Origin: Ravibacter sp964562455
Lineage (GTDB): Bacteria > Bacteroidota > Bacteroidia > Cytophagales > Spirosomataceae
Length of the DNA: 64,000 nucleotides
NCBI GenBank assembly: GCA_964562455.1
Contig: CAZLTN010000004.1
Span: 1 to 64,000 of the forward strand
Reading direction: 5' to 3'
Part shown: in pieces, positions 18,329-27,323 of the stretch
Position numbering within the stretch: the first letter of the stretch is position 1
Layout: each line of letters begins with the position of its first letter
Program-made: the position numbers and the translations under genes
The notes under the pieces: generated by a model
What the model saw: only the letters and a program-made list of their open reading frames with translations
Told to the model about the DNA's origin: nothing
Databases searched by the model: none

Positions 18329-19198
18329 TCACAACAAAAACTGCCTTCTGAACTGCCGCGGCTGCATCCGGTAAATGTTCTTGAAGTACCGGTTAAAATT
18401 CGACAGGTTGTTAAAGCCGCTTTCGTAGCAGATGTCACCGATACCTTTTTCGGTTTGCATCAGAAGGCCGGCGGCATGCCCTACCCTGAGCTCAAGCACG
18501 AAAGAAGAAAAGGTTTTTCGGGTCCGTTGCTTGAAATACCTCGAAAAGGCTGAAGGCGTCATGTGAGCCAATCCTGCCGCCTTCTCCAATGTTATATCTT
18601 CCCTGAAATGCCTTCCGATGTATGTCATTACTCCCTGAAGCCGCTCCTCGTCAATTTCATGGTGCTCCGCAATCCCTGCGGACGAAACCATTCGGAAGTC
18701 ATCACGTTGACAGGACGCCATAACATCGAGTATTTCCATAAATTTCATCCAGCGCTTAAATCCCTTTAAACCAATAATTTCATGGAGTGCCTCAGATACC
18801 TGCCGGTTGGCTTCTCCGAAAAATTCCAGCCCGTACCTGCTGCGGTTGAGCATATTCCGGATGTGCTCCACTTCAGGCAGGTCGAGCAGGTTATCGCTGA
18901 TTGAATCCTTGCGGAAATGAACTACAATGGAACGCGCCCTGAGCATCGACTGCGCATCGTAATATTCTTGGCTGTTGCGATAGGTATGAGGAAGATCGGG
19001 GCCGATCAGCACCAGGTCTCCTTCTCTGAAATCGGTGACGCTATCGCCGATGAACCGCTTTCCCCTGCTTTCGGTCACCAGCACGATTTCATATTCCGGA
19101 TGGTAGTGCCACGGAGTGGGATAATAACCGTATTCGAAATCGCATACTACAAAAGAGTGCCCTTTTTCTCTCGGCAAATGTTCCAGCATCGGCTTCAT
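18329..19198 (-). CDS. AraC-family transcriptional regulator with cupin sensor
   Basis: 289 aa from the ATG at 19198, which gives the family-typical start MKPMLEHLPRE; a TTG nine codons upstream is less likely. The N-terminal half is an AraC-type cupin (YYPTPWHYHPEYEIVLV with the His pair, GDLVLIGPDLPHTY). The C-terminal half has the two helix-turn-helix units (ITLEKAAGLAHMTPSAFSRYFKQ and IGDICYESGFNNLSNFNRYFK). It lies at the head of, and in the same direction as, the catabolic genes 6785-18182 and is the obvious candidate for their sugar-responsive control. No operator was identified. Confidence 0.9.
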   Translation of the reverse strand: MKPMLEHLPREKGHSFVVCDFEYGYYPTPWHYHPEYEIVLVTESRGKRFIGDSVTDFREGDLVLIGPDLPHTYRNSQEYYDAQSMLRARSIVVHFRKDSISDNLLDLPEVEHIRNMLNRSRYGLEFFGEANRQVSEALHEIIGLKGFKRWMKFMEILDVMASCQRDDFRMVSSAGIAEHHEIDEERLQGVMTYIGRHFREDITLEKAAGLAHMTPSAFSRYFKQRTRKTFSSFVLELRVGHAAGLLMQTEKGIGDICYESGFNNLSNFNRYFKNIYRMQPRQFRRQFLL

Positions 19199-19353
19199 CT
19201 TTTCGGCAAATGAGATTAAGGACAAATTTTTATTCTATCTGCATGACAGAAAGAGGTAATACTAATACCGGTGTGAAGGTACTGGCAAAACCGATACTAT
19301 TCTAGCAAAATTTTTATATTATTTGATACTTTTTTGACCAAACAAACCTATAT

Positions 19354-20808
19354 CTATCCTTTATAGGTGTTGTCTTCTTCCAAAAGCGGGAAGCTTAGAG
19401 TAAAAGTAGTTCCGGAACCGATGTCAGACTGTACGTCTATTCTGCCTCCGTGAGAATGGACGATGCTCAGCGTCGTGGCCAGCCCTATACCCATCCCGGT
19501 TTTCTTGCCGGTGAAATAAGGCTCAAAAATCTGCTGCATTACTTCTTCGCTGATACCGCACCCGTTATCGGCAATGAGCACTTTCAGCTCTTCTCCCTGT
19601 ATCTGTAAGCTGACGGTCAGCACGCCGTCGGCTTCCTCGACTGCTTCGATGGCATTGTTGATCAGGTTGAGATATGCCAGTTGAAGAGATGTCTTATCCA
19701 ACCCGATCCTGGGGATCTCGGGGGCGTACCGTTTCAGCACGGTAATTTTCTTTAATTGCAGGCGGTCGTCGGCTGCTGCAAGCGCTTCATCCATTACTTC
19801 TCTCATATCTCCGGGAGCAAGGTTTACCTCGCCGGGCCTTGATGACTGAAGCAACTGAGTAATAAGCTCATTGATCCGGTTGCAATTCCGCTTGATGATC
19901 TGGGTGTAGAAACGAAACTCTTCATCTTCGAATTCCGATTCCAGTTGCTCTGCCGACAGCGTTATATTAGTCAGGGGGTTTCGTACTTCATGGGCGAGCA
20001 TCCTGATCAGGCGGCCCGATACGGCTATCTTTTCAGAGAACAGGCGCTCTCTTTCAGATTGCCGCCTGGAAGTAATATCGCTCATACGGCACTGCACATA
20101 TTCCCGGTCCCCGTCTCTTTCCACACTGCCGGATAATATACAGATCCGTTTATCGCCGCTACCCGTTTTTAAAATGACTTCTGCATCGGCTATTTCACCG
20201 CCGGCTATCAGCGTTTTCCATATTTCCCTGAAATTTGAAGAAACGATCAGGACCGGCAGACCCAGCTCTTTCAGCTGCCAGGAATTATACCCGGAAAGCT
20301 CCCGGGTGGAATGGTTAAAATCAAGAATATACCCCTGGGCATCGGTCGTAAAAAGCATATCGCCCGATTCCTCGAAAATCTTCCGGTACCTTCTTTCGCT
20401 CTGCTGGATCGCTTTAGTGAATGACGTACGCTCCAGCGAATACCTGATGCTTCTCTGCAGTGATTGCGCATTCAGCTCGCTTTTTACCAAGTAGTCGGTA
20501 GCACCCGTCCTAAGGCTCTGGATGGCGGCAGACTCGTCATTTCTGCCCGTAAGTAATATAATCGGCCCTTCACATTGGTACTGAAAGGCTTTTTTGATCA
20601 GGTCTATACCGGTATACTCCCCGAGGTAAAAATCGAAAAGATAGAGGTCATGCTCTTTCTTTTTCAGGTACGACAGCGCTTTCTTATAATTTGAGCACCA
20701 GGTCAGTTCAAATTCCAGGTTCGGTATTTCCCGGAAACAGGCTTCTGCCAGGAAAAAATCGTCCTCATCATCGTCGACATAAAGAATCCGGAGCGGACTG
20801 TCTGCCAT
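19354..20808 (-). CDS. NtrB-like histidine kinase with N-terminal receiver and PAS domains
   Basis: 484 aa, no membrane segment. Residues about 1-125 are a response-regulator receiver (acidic pocket at Asp12-14, acceptor Asp59 in LFDFYLG, Lys109 in LVKSE). About 138-250 is a PAS domain. Then comes a dimerisation/phosphoacceptor domain with His273 (MLAHEVRNPL) and an ATPase domain with NLINNAIEA, DNGCGIS and GMGIGLA. The H-box and catalytic core are of the NtrB/AtoS sort that phosphorylates sigma-54 activators, and such an activator gene lies two genes upstream in the same direction. The receiver in front of the PAS domain implies input from another kinase. Confidence 0.9.
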   Translation of the reverse strand: MADSPLRILYVDDDEDDFFLAEACFREIPNLEFELTWCSNYKKALSYLKKKEHDLYLFDFYLGEYTGIDLIKKAFQYQCEGPIILLTGRNDESAAIQSLRTGATDYLVKSELNAQSLQRSIRYSLERTSFTKAIQQSERRYRKIFEESGDMLFTTDAQGYILDFNHSTRELSGYNSWQLKELGLPVLIVSSNFREIWKTLIAGGEIADAEVILKTGSGDKRICILSGSVERDGDREYVQCRMSDITSRRQSERERLFSEKIAVSGRLIRMLAHEVRNPLTNITLSAEQLESEFEDEEFRFYTQIIKRNCNRINELITQLLQSSRPGEVNLAPGDMREVMDEALAAADDRLQLKKITVLKRYAPEIPRIGLDKTSLQLAYLNLINNAIEAVEEADGVLTVSLQIQGEELKVLIADNGCGISEEVMQQIFEPYFTGKKTGMGIGLATTLSIVHSHGGRIDVQSDIGSGTTFTLSFPLLEEDNTYKG

Positions 20809-20837
20809 GTTGATAGTCAGGTGTTAGGTACGAGATT

Positions 20838-21836
20838 TTAAACCCGGCTCTTAGCCTGGACAAGCGGAAGCCTGATCTCTATCGTTGTTCCTTTGCCCGG
20901 GGCGCTATAAGCCTTTATTTCTCCGGAATGCGCTTCTGCTATCTTCCTGGCAACTGCAAGCCCTATGCCTGCGCCCTCGTATTCCGCCCTGCCGTTAAGG
21001 CGATGAAAAAGTGAAAAGACCCTCTCGGCGTGACCGTTGTCAAAACCAATCCCGTTATCGATCACGCTTATCCTTACACTTTTATGAAGCAGATCTACTT
21101 CGCTGCTCACTGTAATTTCAGGTACGGCATCCTGTGGCTGAAATTTCAGGGCATTCGAAAAAATTTCCCGGAACAATTGGTGCAGCAGGCTTTTGTTCGC
21201 CTCTATGACAGGTAATCTGCCCGGGGAAAATTTCACTTTCTGCTTCCCTGAAGCCTGTCGGGCGCCCTGAAAGGCATCTTCCACCACTTCCGACAGGTTA
21301 CATTCCGTAAATGTACCCGCCTGCTGACCTATGCGGGAAAACGAAAGCAGCCCTGTAAGCATGCCTTGCATCCGCCCTGTAGCGCTCATCATCCTGGTAA
21401 GATAAAGACTGTTTTCTTCTCCCAGCGATTGCTTGTTTCTTTCTATTCTTTCGCCGAACGAAATTATCTTCCTGAGCGGCTCCTGCAGGTCATGCGACGC
21501 TATAAAAAGAAAATCTTCTATTTCTTTATTTACCCTGCTTTCGGTCGAGGCATCCAGGAGAGAGAAAAGATATCCCTCGTTTTCAATTTCTTTTTTTATT
21601 ACCTGGTAGACTTTCCCGCCGGGCAGGCTTAAAACTTCTTCGTTAAAACGCAACGGCAGACTGTACGCACCGCTCAGCTCGTTCCATGACCGGCCTTCAG
21701 GCTTCCCCAGGATTTTCTCCGCCTCTTCATTGGCATATTCACAAATAAGATCATTGTTGTCGTCTTTTTTTCGAAACTTCAGTATAGCGCACCCTACTGC
21801 ATTCATTAACTGTTCTTCCGCGGAACTCATTTTCAT
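20838..21836 (-). CDS. Soluble PAS-like/histidine kinase (phytochrome-type HisKA)
   Basis: 332 aa, no membrane segments. The N-terminal about 100 residues look like a degenerate PAS fold (CEYANEEAEKILG). The kinase core follows with phosphoacceptor His115 (FIASHDLQEPLRKI), the N-box EIFSNALKFQ, DNGIGF and GAGIGLA. It is therefore catalytically complete. It starts 18 bp after the NtrC-type regulator gene and ends 29 bp before the receiver-PAS-kinase gene, so the three genes appear to form one operon. It may feed phosphate to the receiver domain of the downstream kinase; that is inference. Confidence 0.88.
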   Translation of the reverse strand: MKMSSAEEQLMNAVGCAILKFRKKDDNNDLICEYANEEAEKILGKPEGRSWNELSGAYSLPLRFNEEVLSLPGGKVYQVIKKEIENEGYLFSLLDASTESRVNKEIEDFLFIASHDLQEPLRKIISFGERIERNKQSLGEENSLYLTRMMSATGRMQGMLTGLLSFSRIGQQAGTFTECNLSEVVEDAFQGARQASGKQKVKFSPGRLPVIEANKSLLHQLFREIFSNALKFQPQDAVPEITVSSEVDLLHKSVRISVIDNGIGFDNGHAERVFSLFHRLNGRAEYEGAGIGLAVARKIAEAHSGEIKAYSAPGKGTTIEIRLPLVQAKSRV

Positions 21837-21854
21837 ATTATTGTCTCAAAAACA

Positions 21855-23309
21855 TTATTGCATGTCGAGCTGCTTCATTTTATTATACAACGTCTTCCTG
21901 TCTATGTTCAGAATACGTGCAGCTTTGCTTTTATTGAAATTAACCTGTTTCAGTACCTTCATTATCATTTCATATTCCGCTTCATTTACGGCGAGCTTCA
22001 GATTCGGTGCATCCGCTTCCATTTCTTCAGTTTCCGATATGAGCTCTTCCTCGTCGGCATCCGTTTCCAGGTAGGCAAGTTTAGGGTAATTAGCTATCTC
22101 AAACGGCAGCGCTTTTTCCTCTATCAGCTCGCCGTCGGTGAGCAGGGTAGCACGCTTGATTACATTTTTGAGCTCACGCAGGTTTCCAGGCCAGCCGTAA
22201 TTCACAAAATCATTGATCACCTCTTTGCTGTAGCCTTTTACATTTTTCCCCAGCTCCTTATTGGTTTCGTCCAGGAAGGCCTGAGCAAACAACATCAGGT
22301 CGTCTTTCCGCTCCCGGAGCGGAGGAAGCTCGATTGTAAACTCGTTGAACCGGTAATACAAATCTTCCCGGAACTTTTTCTTTTTCGCCGCCTCAAACAG
22401 CTTTTCATTGCTTGCGACAATAATACGTACGTCGAGCTCGATTTCCTTGCTCCCGCCTATACGCCGCATTTTTCGCTCCTGTACAACTCTCAGCAGGGCT
22501 ACCTGGACCTCGTAAGGCAGGTTTGCCACTTCATCCAGGAACAGCGTTCCGCCGTTGGCCATCTCAAAATGCCCCAGCTTGGTGGTAAGCGCGCCGGTAA
22601 AAGATCCTTTCTCATGACCGAATAGTTCGCTGCCTGCCAGCTCTTTCGAAATAGCACCGCAGTCCATCGCTACGAAAGCCTGATCACAGCGATTGGAACG
22701 ATTGTGTATCTCATGGGCAATGGCCTCTTTCCCCGAACCGCTCTCCCCGTAAATAATTACGCTGTAGTTGGTGGGGGCCACCAGGTCAATCTGCCTGAAA
22801 AGCTGCTGGGCCTGGGCGCCTGAACCCATAATATAACCCGCTTTCACAGGAGGCCTTCCCTGCCGCGGCGCCTGCCTGCTCTTTTCGTCAGCTCCTGAGG
22901 ACGTTTCCGGATGATGTTCTGAACGGGATGCTTTTTCCTTCTGTTTTTCCGCATCCTCCAGGGCCTTGTTGACCGTCACCAGGATTTCCTCGGGAAAAAG
23001 AGGCTTTGTGATATAATCATAGGCCCCCAGTTTCATGACACTGACGGCATCTTTTATATCGGAGTATCCCGTAATGATGAGGACGGGTATCTGCGGCAAA
23101 CGGGACTTGATACTCACCAGGAGGTCTGTCCCCGTCGAGTCTCCCAACCGGAAATCGGTCATTACTATATCCGGCTCAAATTCCTCAAGAAGCTGAAGCC
23201 CCTTCCTCCCCGACTGGGCAGTTTCGACCAGAAATTCCTTTTTGGTCAAAAATCGCTTCAGCAACATACATATATCTATTTCATCGTCAATAACCAGTAT
23301 TTTCTTCAT
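21855..23309 (-). CDS. Sigma-54-dependent response regulator (NtrC/AtoC family)
   Basis: 484 aa with the full three-part architecture. The receiver has acceptor Asp52 (MTDFRLG). The AAA+ domain has Walker A GESGSGKEAIAHEIH, the sigma-54 contact loop GSFTGA (a common variant of GAFTGA), Walker B GGTLFLDEV and the Arg-finger region. The Fis-type helix-turn-helix is at the C-terminus (NKSKAARILNIDRKTLYNKMKQ). It activates RNA polymerase carrying RpoN once phosphorylated. The rpoN gene lies just upstream in the same direction and two candidate partner kinases lie just downstream. Confidence 0.96.
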   Translation of the reverse strand: MKKILVIDDEIDICMLLKRFLTKKEFLVETAQSGRKGLQLLEEFEPDIVMTDFRLGDSTGTDLLVSIKSRLPQIPVLIITGYSDIKDAVSVMKLGAYDYITKPLFPEEILVTVNKALEDAEKQKEKASRSEHHPETSSGADEKSRQAPRQGRPPVKAGYIMGSGAQAQQLFRQIDLVAPTNYSVIIYGESGSGKEAIAHEIHNRSNRCDQAFVAMDCGAISKELAGSELFGHEKGSFTGALTTKLGHFEMANGGTLFLDEVANLPYEVQVALLRVVQERKMRRIGGSKEIELDVRIIVASNEKLFEAAKKKKFREDLYYRFNEFTIELPPLRERKDDLMLFAQAFLDETNKELGKNVKGYSKEVINDFVNYGWPGNLRELKNVIKRATLLTDGELIEEKALPFEIANYPKLAYLETDADEEELISETEEMEADAPNLKLAVNEAEYEMIMKVLKQVNFNKSKAARILNIDRKTLYNKMKQLDMQ

Positions 23310-23429
23310 GTTATCGTTTATGGTTCGCTTTTGTACGGAAGGCCTTTGCTATTTTATGAGAGGGTGACTTCTCCTTTTCTTATTACTAAAGCACGCTCCG
23401 CCCTAATCTTCCCTGCCAGGCCGTGCATT

Positions 23430-24875
23430 TTATATCCTGACCCTCAGTCTCGCGGTCGGAAGCCCCAATTGCTCCCTGTATTTGGCTACCGTTCTCCTGG
23501 CAACCTGGTAATCCTTCTCCGCCAGCATCTCGGTAATTTTCTGATCGTTGAGCGGGTTCCTTTTATCTTCCTGCTCAATTATTTCCCTGATTGCTTCCTG
23601 GATAGCCCTGTTGCTCACCTCCACTCCCATTTCATTGGCTACGCCTTCGGTAAAAAGATCTTTCAGCAATACAATGCCGAAAGGAGTCTGCACGTACTTA
23701 TTGGTGGTAACCCGTGATACCGTCGAAATGTCCATCCCTATGATATCGGCGACGTCCTTAAGGATCATAGGCTTGAGCAGCTTTATGTTACCGGTCTGGA
23801 AATATTCGTATTGCAGCTTTACAATTGCCTTCAGGGTGTTCAGCATGGTGTTTTCCCGCTGCTTGATGGCATCTATAAACCACTTTGCCGAGTTGATTTT
23901 ACCTTTCAGGAACTGCCTGGTCGCTTTGTCCTTTTTCTCGCCGGCCATCTCTATAAAGAAATTGTTCAGCCTCAGAGGCGGACTGTTCCCCCATGTAAGC
24001 TGCACCTCTATTTCCCCGTTGCTGGTGTATGTAAGCAGGAAGTCCGGCTTGATGTTTTCGTTGATCACCGTATCGTTCCTGAGACCGGAAGAAGGTTTTG
24101 GATTGAGTGAAACGATAATCTGCAGCGCCTCCTTCAAGTCCTGCTCGCTGATTTCCAGGACCCGCATGATTTTTTCGTAATTACGGTTTCCAAGCTCCTC
24201 GAACAGGTTTTTCACGATCCTTCGGGCGAGTTTCAGGCCGGGAGCGTCATCGTCGAGCCTGAACAACTGCAGCAAGAGGCACTCCTTAAGGTCGCGCGCG
24301 GCAATACCCGGAGGATCGAGCTGCTGAATCAGCTTCAGCATGTCTTCTACCTCCTCCGCCTCTATATAAATACTATTGGCAAAAGAAATATCGTCGGCGA
24401 TCGAATCGCAGTCCCTTCTCAGGAAGCCATCTTCGTCCAGTGAATCAAGTATAAAATCTGCAATAAACTGCTGCCTCTCATTCAATGCCAGGAAATGAAC
24501 CTGCTGTTTGAGATCTTCCCTGAAAGACACCGAGTCTACAATAGGACGCGTATATGACTCATCATCAGGAGAATAATTATTGGAAGCTGTTTTATAGCTG
24601 GGAATATCATCGTCCCTGAATTCGTCCCAGTCATAATAATCCTGGACGGCAGGTACCTCTTCCCCGCCCTTACCGACCGTTTCACCCGGATCTTCCCCTT
24701 CCTGTGCTTCCTGTGCCTGTTCGTCCCGCCCCTCTTCCAGTACAGGATTGATCTCCATCTCCTCCTTTATCCTCTGCTCAAGCTCCATCGTTGTCAGGTG
24801 AAGCAGATTCAGCATCTGGATCTGCAACGGGGAGTACTTTAAAGTCTGCTTTTGTACCTGAGACTGTCTTTGCAT
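23430..24875 (-). CDS. rpoN: RNA polymerase sigma-54 factor RpoN
   Basis: 481 aa, full length. Region I is the Gln/Leu-rich N-terminus (KQTLKYSPLQIQMLNLLHLTTMELEQRI), followed by an acidic region II, the core-binding region III with LDPPGIAARDLKECLLLQL, the helix-turn-helix DVADIIGMDISTVSRVTTNKYVQTP, and the C-terminal RpoN box ARRTVAKYREQLGLP, which reads the -24 element. There is one sigma-54 gene in the window. It precedes the NtrC-type activator by 120 bp and is divergent from a membrane histidine kinase gene. Confidence 0.97.
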   Translation of the reverse strand: MQRQSQVQKQTLKYSPLQIQMLNLLHLTTMELEQRIKEEMEINPVLEEGRDEQAQEAQEGEDPGETVGKGGEEVPAVQDYYDWDEFRDDDIPSYKTASNNYSPDDESYTRPIVDSVSFREDLKQQVHFLALNERQQFIADFILDSLDEDGFLRRDCDSIADDISFANSIYIEAEEVEDMLKLIQQLDPPGIAARDLKECLLLQLFRLDDDAPGLKLARRIVKNLFEELGNRNYEKIMRVLEISEQDLKEALQIIVSLNPKPSSGLRNDTVINENIKPDFLLTYTSNGEIEVQLTWGNSPPLRLNNFFIEMAGEKKDKATRQFLKGKINSAKWFIDAIKQRENTMLNTLKAIVKLQYEYFQTGNIKLLKPMILKDVADIIGMDISTVSRVTTNKYVQTPFGIVLLKDLFTEGVANEMGVEVSNRAIQEAIREIIEQEDKRNPLNDQKITEMLAEKDYQVARRTVAKYREQLGLPTARLRVRI

Positions 24876-24993
24876 GAATAATTTACTATTTTACGCCGGT
24901 TATGAGTTAAGCACATGTTGCGATACTCAAATATGAGTATAAAATTCCACATTTAGCGAATAAACCTTATTAAACTAATTTGCTGGATTAGCG

Positions 24994-26466
24994 ATGAACT
25001 TCAAACTGTACCAGGCGCCTAAGTTCAGGTTCGGCTTCCGCGATTCCCATACTTTGCTCCGCCTGCTGTTCCTGGTGCCTATTTTCCTGATCCTGGCGCT
25101 TTCGATCGGCTTCAACCGGGTAAACCGCCACCTAGTATTCTATGCCGCGCAGGTCGACAACAGCCAGGGCGTCCTGTCGGCGCTGAGCGACCTTTCGATG
25201 GTCCTCCATGAAATTAACTTCAACATTGTAGCCTACAACGCATACCGCAATAAAGCCAATAAGGACCTGGCTCTCGAAAACGCATCGAAGATACCGCAAC
25301 TACTTCATGAGCTCGACTCGCTAGTCTCAGGCAATCCGGGTCAGGCGGTGCTGGCCTCCGGGATCGGCCGGCAGATCTACAGCCTGTACAAGTTCGACCC
25401 CGCCGACGGGATTCCCGACATGAGCTTCTTCACGCAGCAGGGCAAGCTGCCCGTCCCGAACACCATTGAAATGCGCGAAGTGTACCAGCTCATCGATAAC
25501 ATGAAGAAAAAAGCCGGCGCTCTTATGGAAAAGAGACTGCAAAGCAGGAACAATTACCAGGAGCAGCTTTTCAGGTATAACTGGCTTCTCACCCTTGCTT
25601 CGGTGGTTTTTATGGCCGGTATATTTTACCTGCTCGATAAAAAACTGGTGGAAAACAGGAGGTACCGCGCCGACCTTGAAAACAAAATAGAAAACCTCAA
25701 CCGTTCTAACAGCGAACTGGAACAATTTGCCTACAGCGCTTCTCACGACCTTCAGGAGCCCCTGCGGAAAATAAAGAGCTTCTCAGACCGTCTTGCTCAA
25801 AAGCATGCTTCGGAACTGAACACTGAAAGCCGCTTCCTGCTTGATAAAATCGGGAGCTCCGCAGCCCGCATGCAGCGGCTCATCCACGACCTGCTGGCAT
25901 TTTCCCAACTCATGAGGGCTCCGAATACGAAAGAAGCCGTTTCCCTGAACAAAATACTTCGTGAAGTGCGGAGCAACCTTTTGCTGGTCATCCTTGAAAA
26001 AAATGCAGTCATTACCAGCGACGATCTTCCAGTTGTGAATGCATACCCTTCACAAATGATACAATTGTTTCAGAACCTTATCGAAAACTCCCTTAAATAC
26101 AGTAAGCCTGACCTTCCCCCCGCAATCGGGATTTCATATGCCGTAATGAAAGGAAGCGAAATCGGCAATTGCATGCCTGCTCACAAAAACCTTGATTTCC
26201 ACGCCATCACTATTACCGATAACGGGATAGGCTTCGCCGAGGAATTTGCAGACAAGGTCTTTGCACTTTTTCAACGGCTGCATGGCCGGGAGGACTATGA
26301 AGGCACGGGTATAGGGCTGGCCATCTGCAAGCGCGTCGTTACCAATCATAACGGTTATATTACGGCCAGCGCCATCAAAGGACTTGGGGCGTCGTTCTCC
26401 TTTTATCTACCTCTCGACGGCTCCTTCTCAGGGCCATACCATGAAAAAAGCCCGGAAGCTGTATAA
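24994..26466 (+). CDS. Membrane-bound sensor histidine kinase (CHASE3-like sensor)
   Basis: 490 aa. The first transmembrane segment is at about residues 22-42 (LLRLLFLVPIFLILALSIGF). A helical periplasmic region of about 150 residues resembling CHASE3 follows, then a second segment at about 196-216 (LLTLASVVFMAGIFYLL), a short coiled coil, and the kinase core with His251 (YSASHDLQEPLRKI), N-box QNLIENSLKYS, DNGIGF and GTGIGLA. The core is of the same subtype as the soluble kinase at 20838-21836. It is divergent from rpoN. The single-receiver gene 500 bp downstream on the same strand is a possible partner. Confidence 0.9.
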   Translation: MNFKLYQAPKFRFGFRDSHTLLRLLFLVPIFLILALSIGFNRVNRHLVFYAAQVDNSQGVLSALSDLSMVLHEINFNIVAYNAYRNKANKDLALENASKIPQLLHELDSLVSGNPGQAVLASGIGRQIYSLYKFDPADGIPDMSFFTQQGKLPVPNTIEMREVYQLIDNMKKKAGALMEKRLQSRNNYQEQLFRYNWLLTLASVVFMAGIFYLLDKKLVENRRYRADLENKIENLNRSNSELEQFAYSASHDLQEPLRKIKSFSDRLAQKHASELNTESRFLLDKIGSSAARMQRLIHDLLAFSQLMRAPNTKEAVSLNKILREVRSNLLLVILEKNAVITSDDLPVVNAYPSQMIQLFQNLIENSLKYSKPDLPPAIGISYAVMKGSEIGNCMPAHKNLDFHAITITDNGIGFAEEFADKVFALFQRLHGREDYEGTGIGLAICKRVVTNHNGYITASAIKGLGASFSFYLPLDGSFSGPYHEKSPEAV

Positions 26467-26478
26467 ACAGCCCCGGGC
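26444..26478 (-). terminator. Rho-independent terminator for the YtxH gene
   Basis: Stem GCCCGG (26450-26455) pairs with CCGGGC (26473-26478), with an inner GCTGT/ACAGC stem and an ATAA loop. On the minus strand it is followed by six U (complement of 26444-26449). It overlaps the last codons and stop of the convergent kinase gene. Confidence 0.85.
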
Positions 26479-26502
26479 CTGTAGTTCCGGATGTTCGGTC
26501 TC

Positions 26503-26766
26503 TTAAGCTTTTTCAGTGGCTTCCTGGATAGCGTCTTTGGCTTCCTGTTTGGCTTTATAAGCCGTATCTTTCAATTTCTGAGCAGCTTCTACGACCTTTC
26601 TTTTGCTTGAATCCAGGGTATCGAGAGCGTCATGCGACCATCCCTCTGCGGTTCTCCTGATTTTACGGCGGGTTTTGCTTCCCTCATCCGGGGCAAACAA
26701 AAGACCAATTACTGCGCCGGCTGCAGCGGCGGTTACTATTCCCCAAAAAACTCTTGTGTTGATCAT
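26503..26766 (-). CDS. YtxH domain-containing protein
   Basis: 87 aa from the ATG at 26766; longer in-frame readings add an unrelated leader. One membrane segment (VFWGIVTAAAAGAVIGLLFAPDEGSKTRRKIR) with the YtxH hallmark LLFAP-x-x-G-x-x-TR is followed by a charged amphipathic helix rich in Lys/Ala. YtxH proteins are small stress-associated membrane proteins in many bacteria; their activity is unknown. It is convergent with the kinase gene at 24994 and ends at a strong terminator. Confidence 0.85.
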   Translation of the reverse strand: MINTRVFWGIVTAAAAGAVIGLLFAPDEGSKTRRKIRRTAEGWSHDALDTLDSSKRKVVEAAQKLKDTAYKAKQEAKDAIQEATEKA

Positions 26767-26963
26767 AATTCTTGCAGGTTTTAAGTGCGCTTTATCTGTT
26801 AATAACCCGGCGGAAACCACGCCCATTTCTATTTACTCGCGTATGCTTTTCTACATACTGTGGAAATGGCATCCCGTATACGCTCCGCCAGGCATCCTGT
26901 TAAATATACGAACAATGTGGCAAGATTATTTTAGAAAAAGAGGTAATAATCTTAATCGACTCA

Positions 26964-27323
26964 ATGAGAATCGTAATTATTGAAGATGAGGAAGAGCTGG
27001 GCATCCTGATGGGAAACTACCTAAAAAAAAAGGTTTTGGGCCCGGATCCGGGGAGCGTGACTATCGCCAAAAACCTGAAGGACGGCATCTCATTTATAAG
27101 AGAAATAAATCCTGAATGGGTAATCCTTGATAACAATCTGCCAGACGGGAAGGGAATTCAGGCGCTTGGGAATATCCGCAGGATCGCACACCATACGCAG
27201 ATACTGGTCATGAGCGCAATGACGAACCTCAGGGACGAAGCGCTGAGAAACGGAGCTGACTACTTCCTGGACAAGCCTATCAGTTTTGCCGAAATCAACA
27301 GGATCATTAATAAGACTCAGTAA
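26964..27323 (+). CDS. Single-domain response regulator receiver
   Basis: 119 aa, consisting of a receiver domain only. It has the acidic pocket Glu7/Asp8, acceptor Asp56 (VILDNNLPDGKG), the Thr/Ser region VMSAMT and the conserved Lys in FLDKPISF. There is no output domain, so it probably acts in a phosphorelay or by protein contact. Neighbouring kinases, including one with its own receiver, make relay use plausible but unproven. It stands alone, 197 bp from the divergent YtxH start. Confidence 0.9.
   Translation: MRIVIIEDEEELGILMGNYLKKKVLGPDPGSVTIAKNLKDGISFIREINPEWVILDNNLPDGKGIQALGNIRRIAHHTQILVMSAMTNLRDEALRNGADYFLDKPISFAEINRIINKTQ

Noticed and set aside
24876..24993. Sigma-54 (-24/-12) promoter between rpoN and the membrane kinase
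   Set aside because: No TGGC-N8-TTGC-type match on either strand in this gap.
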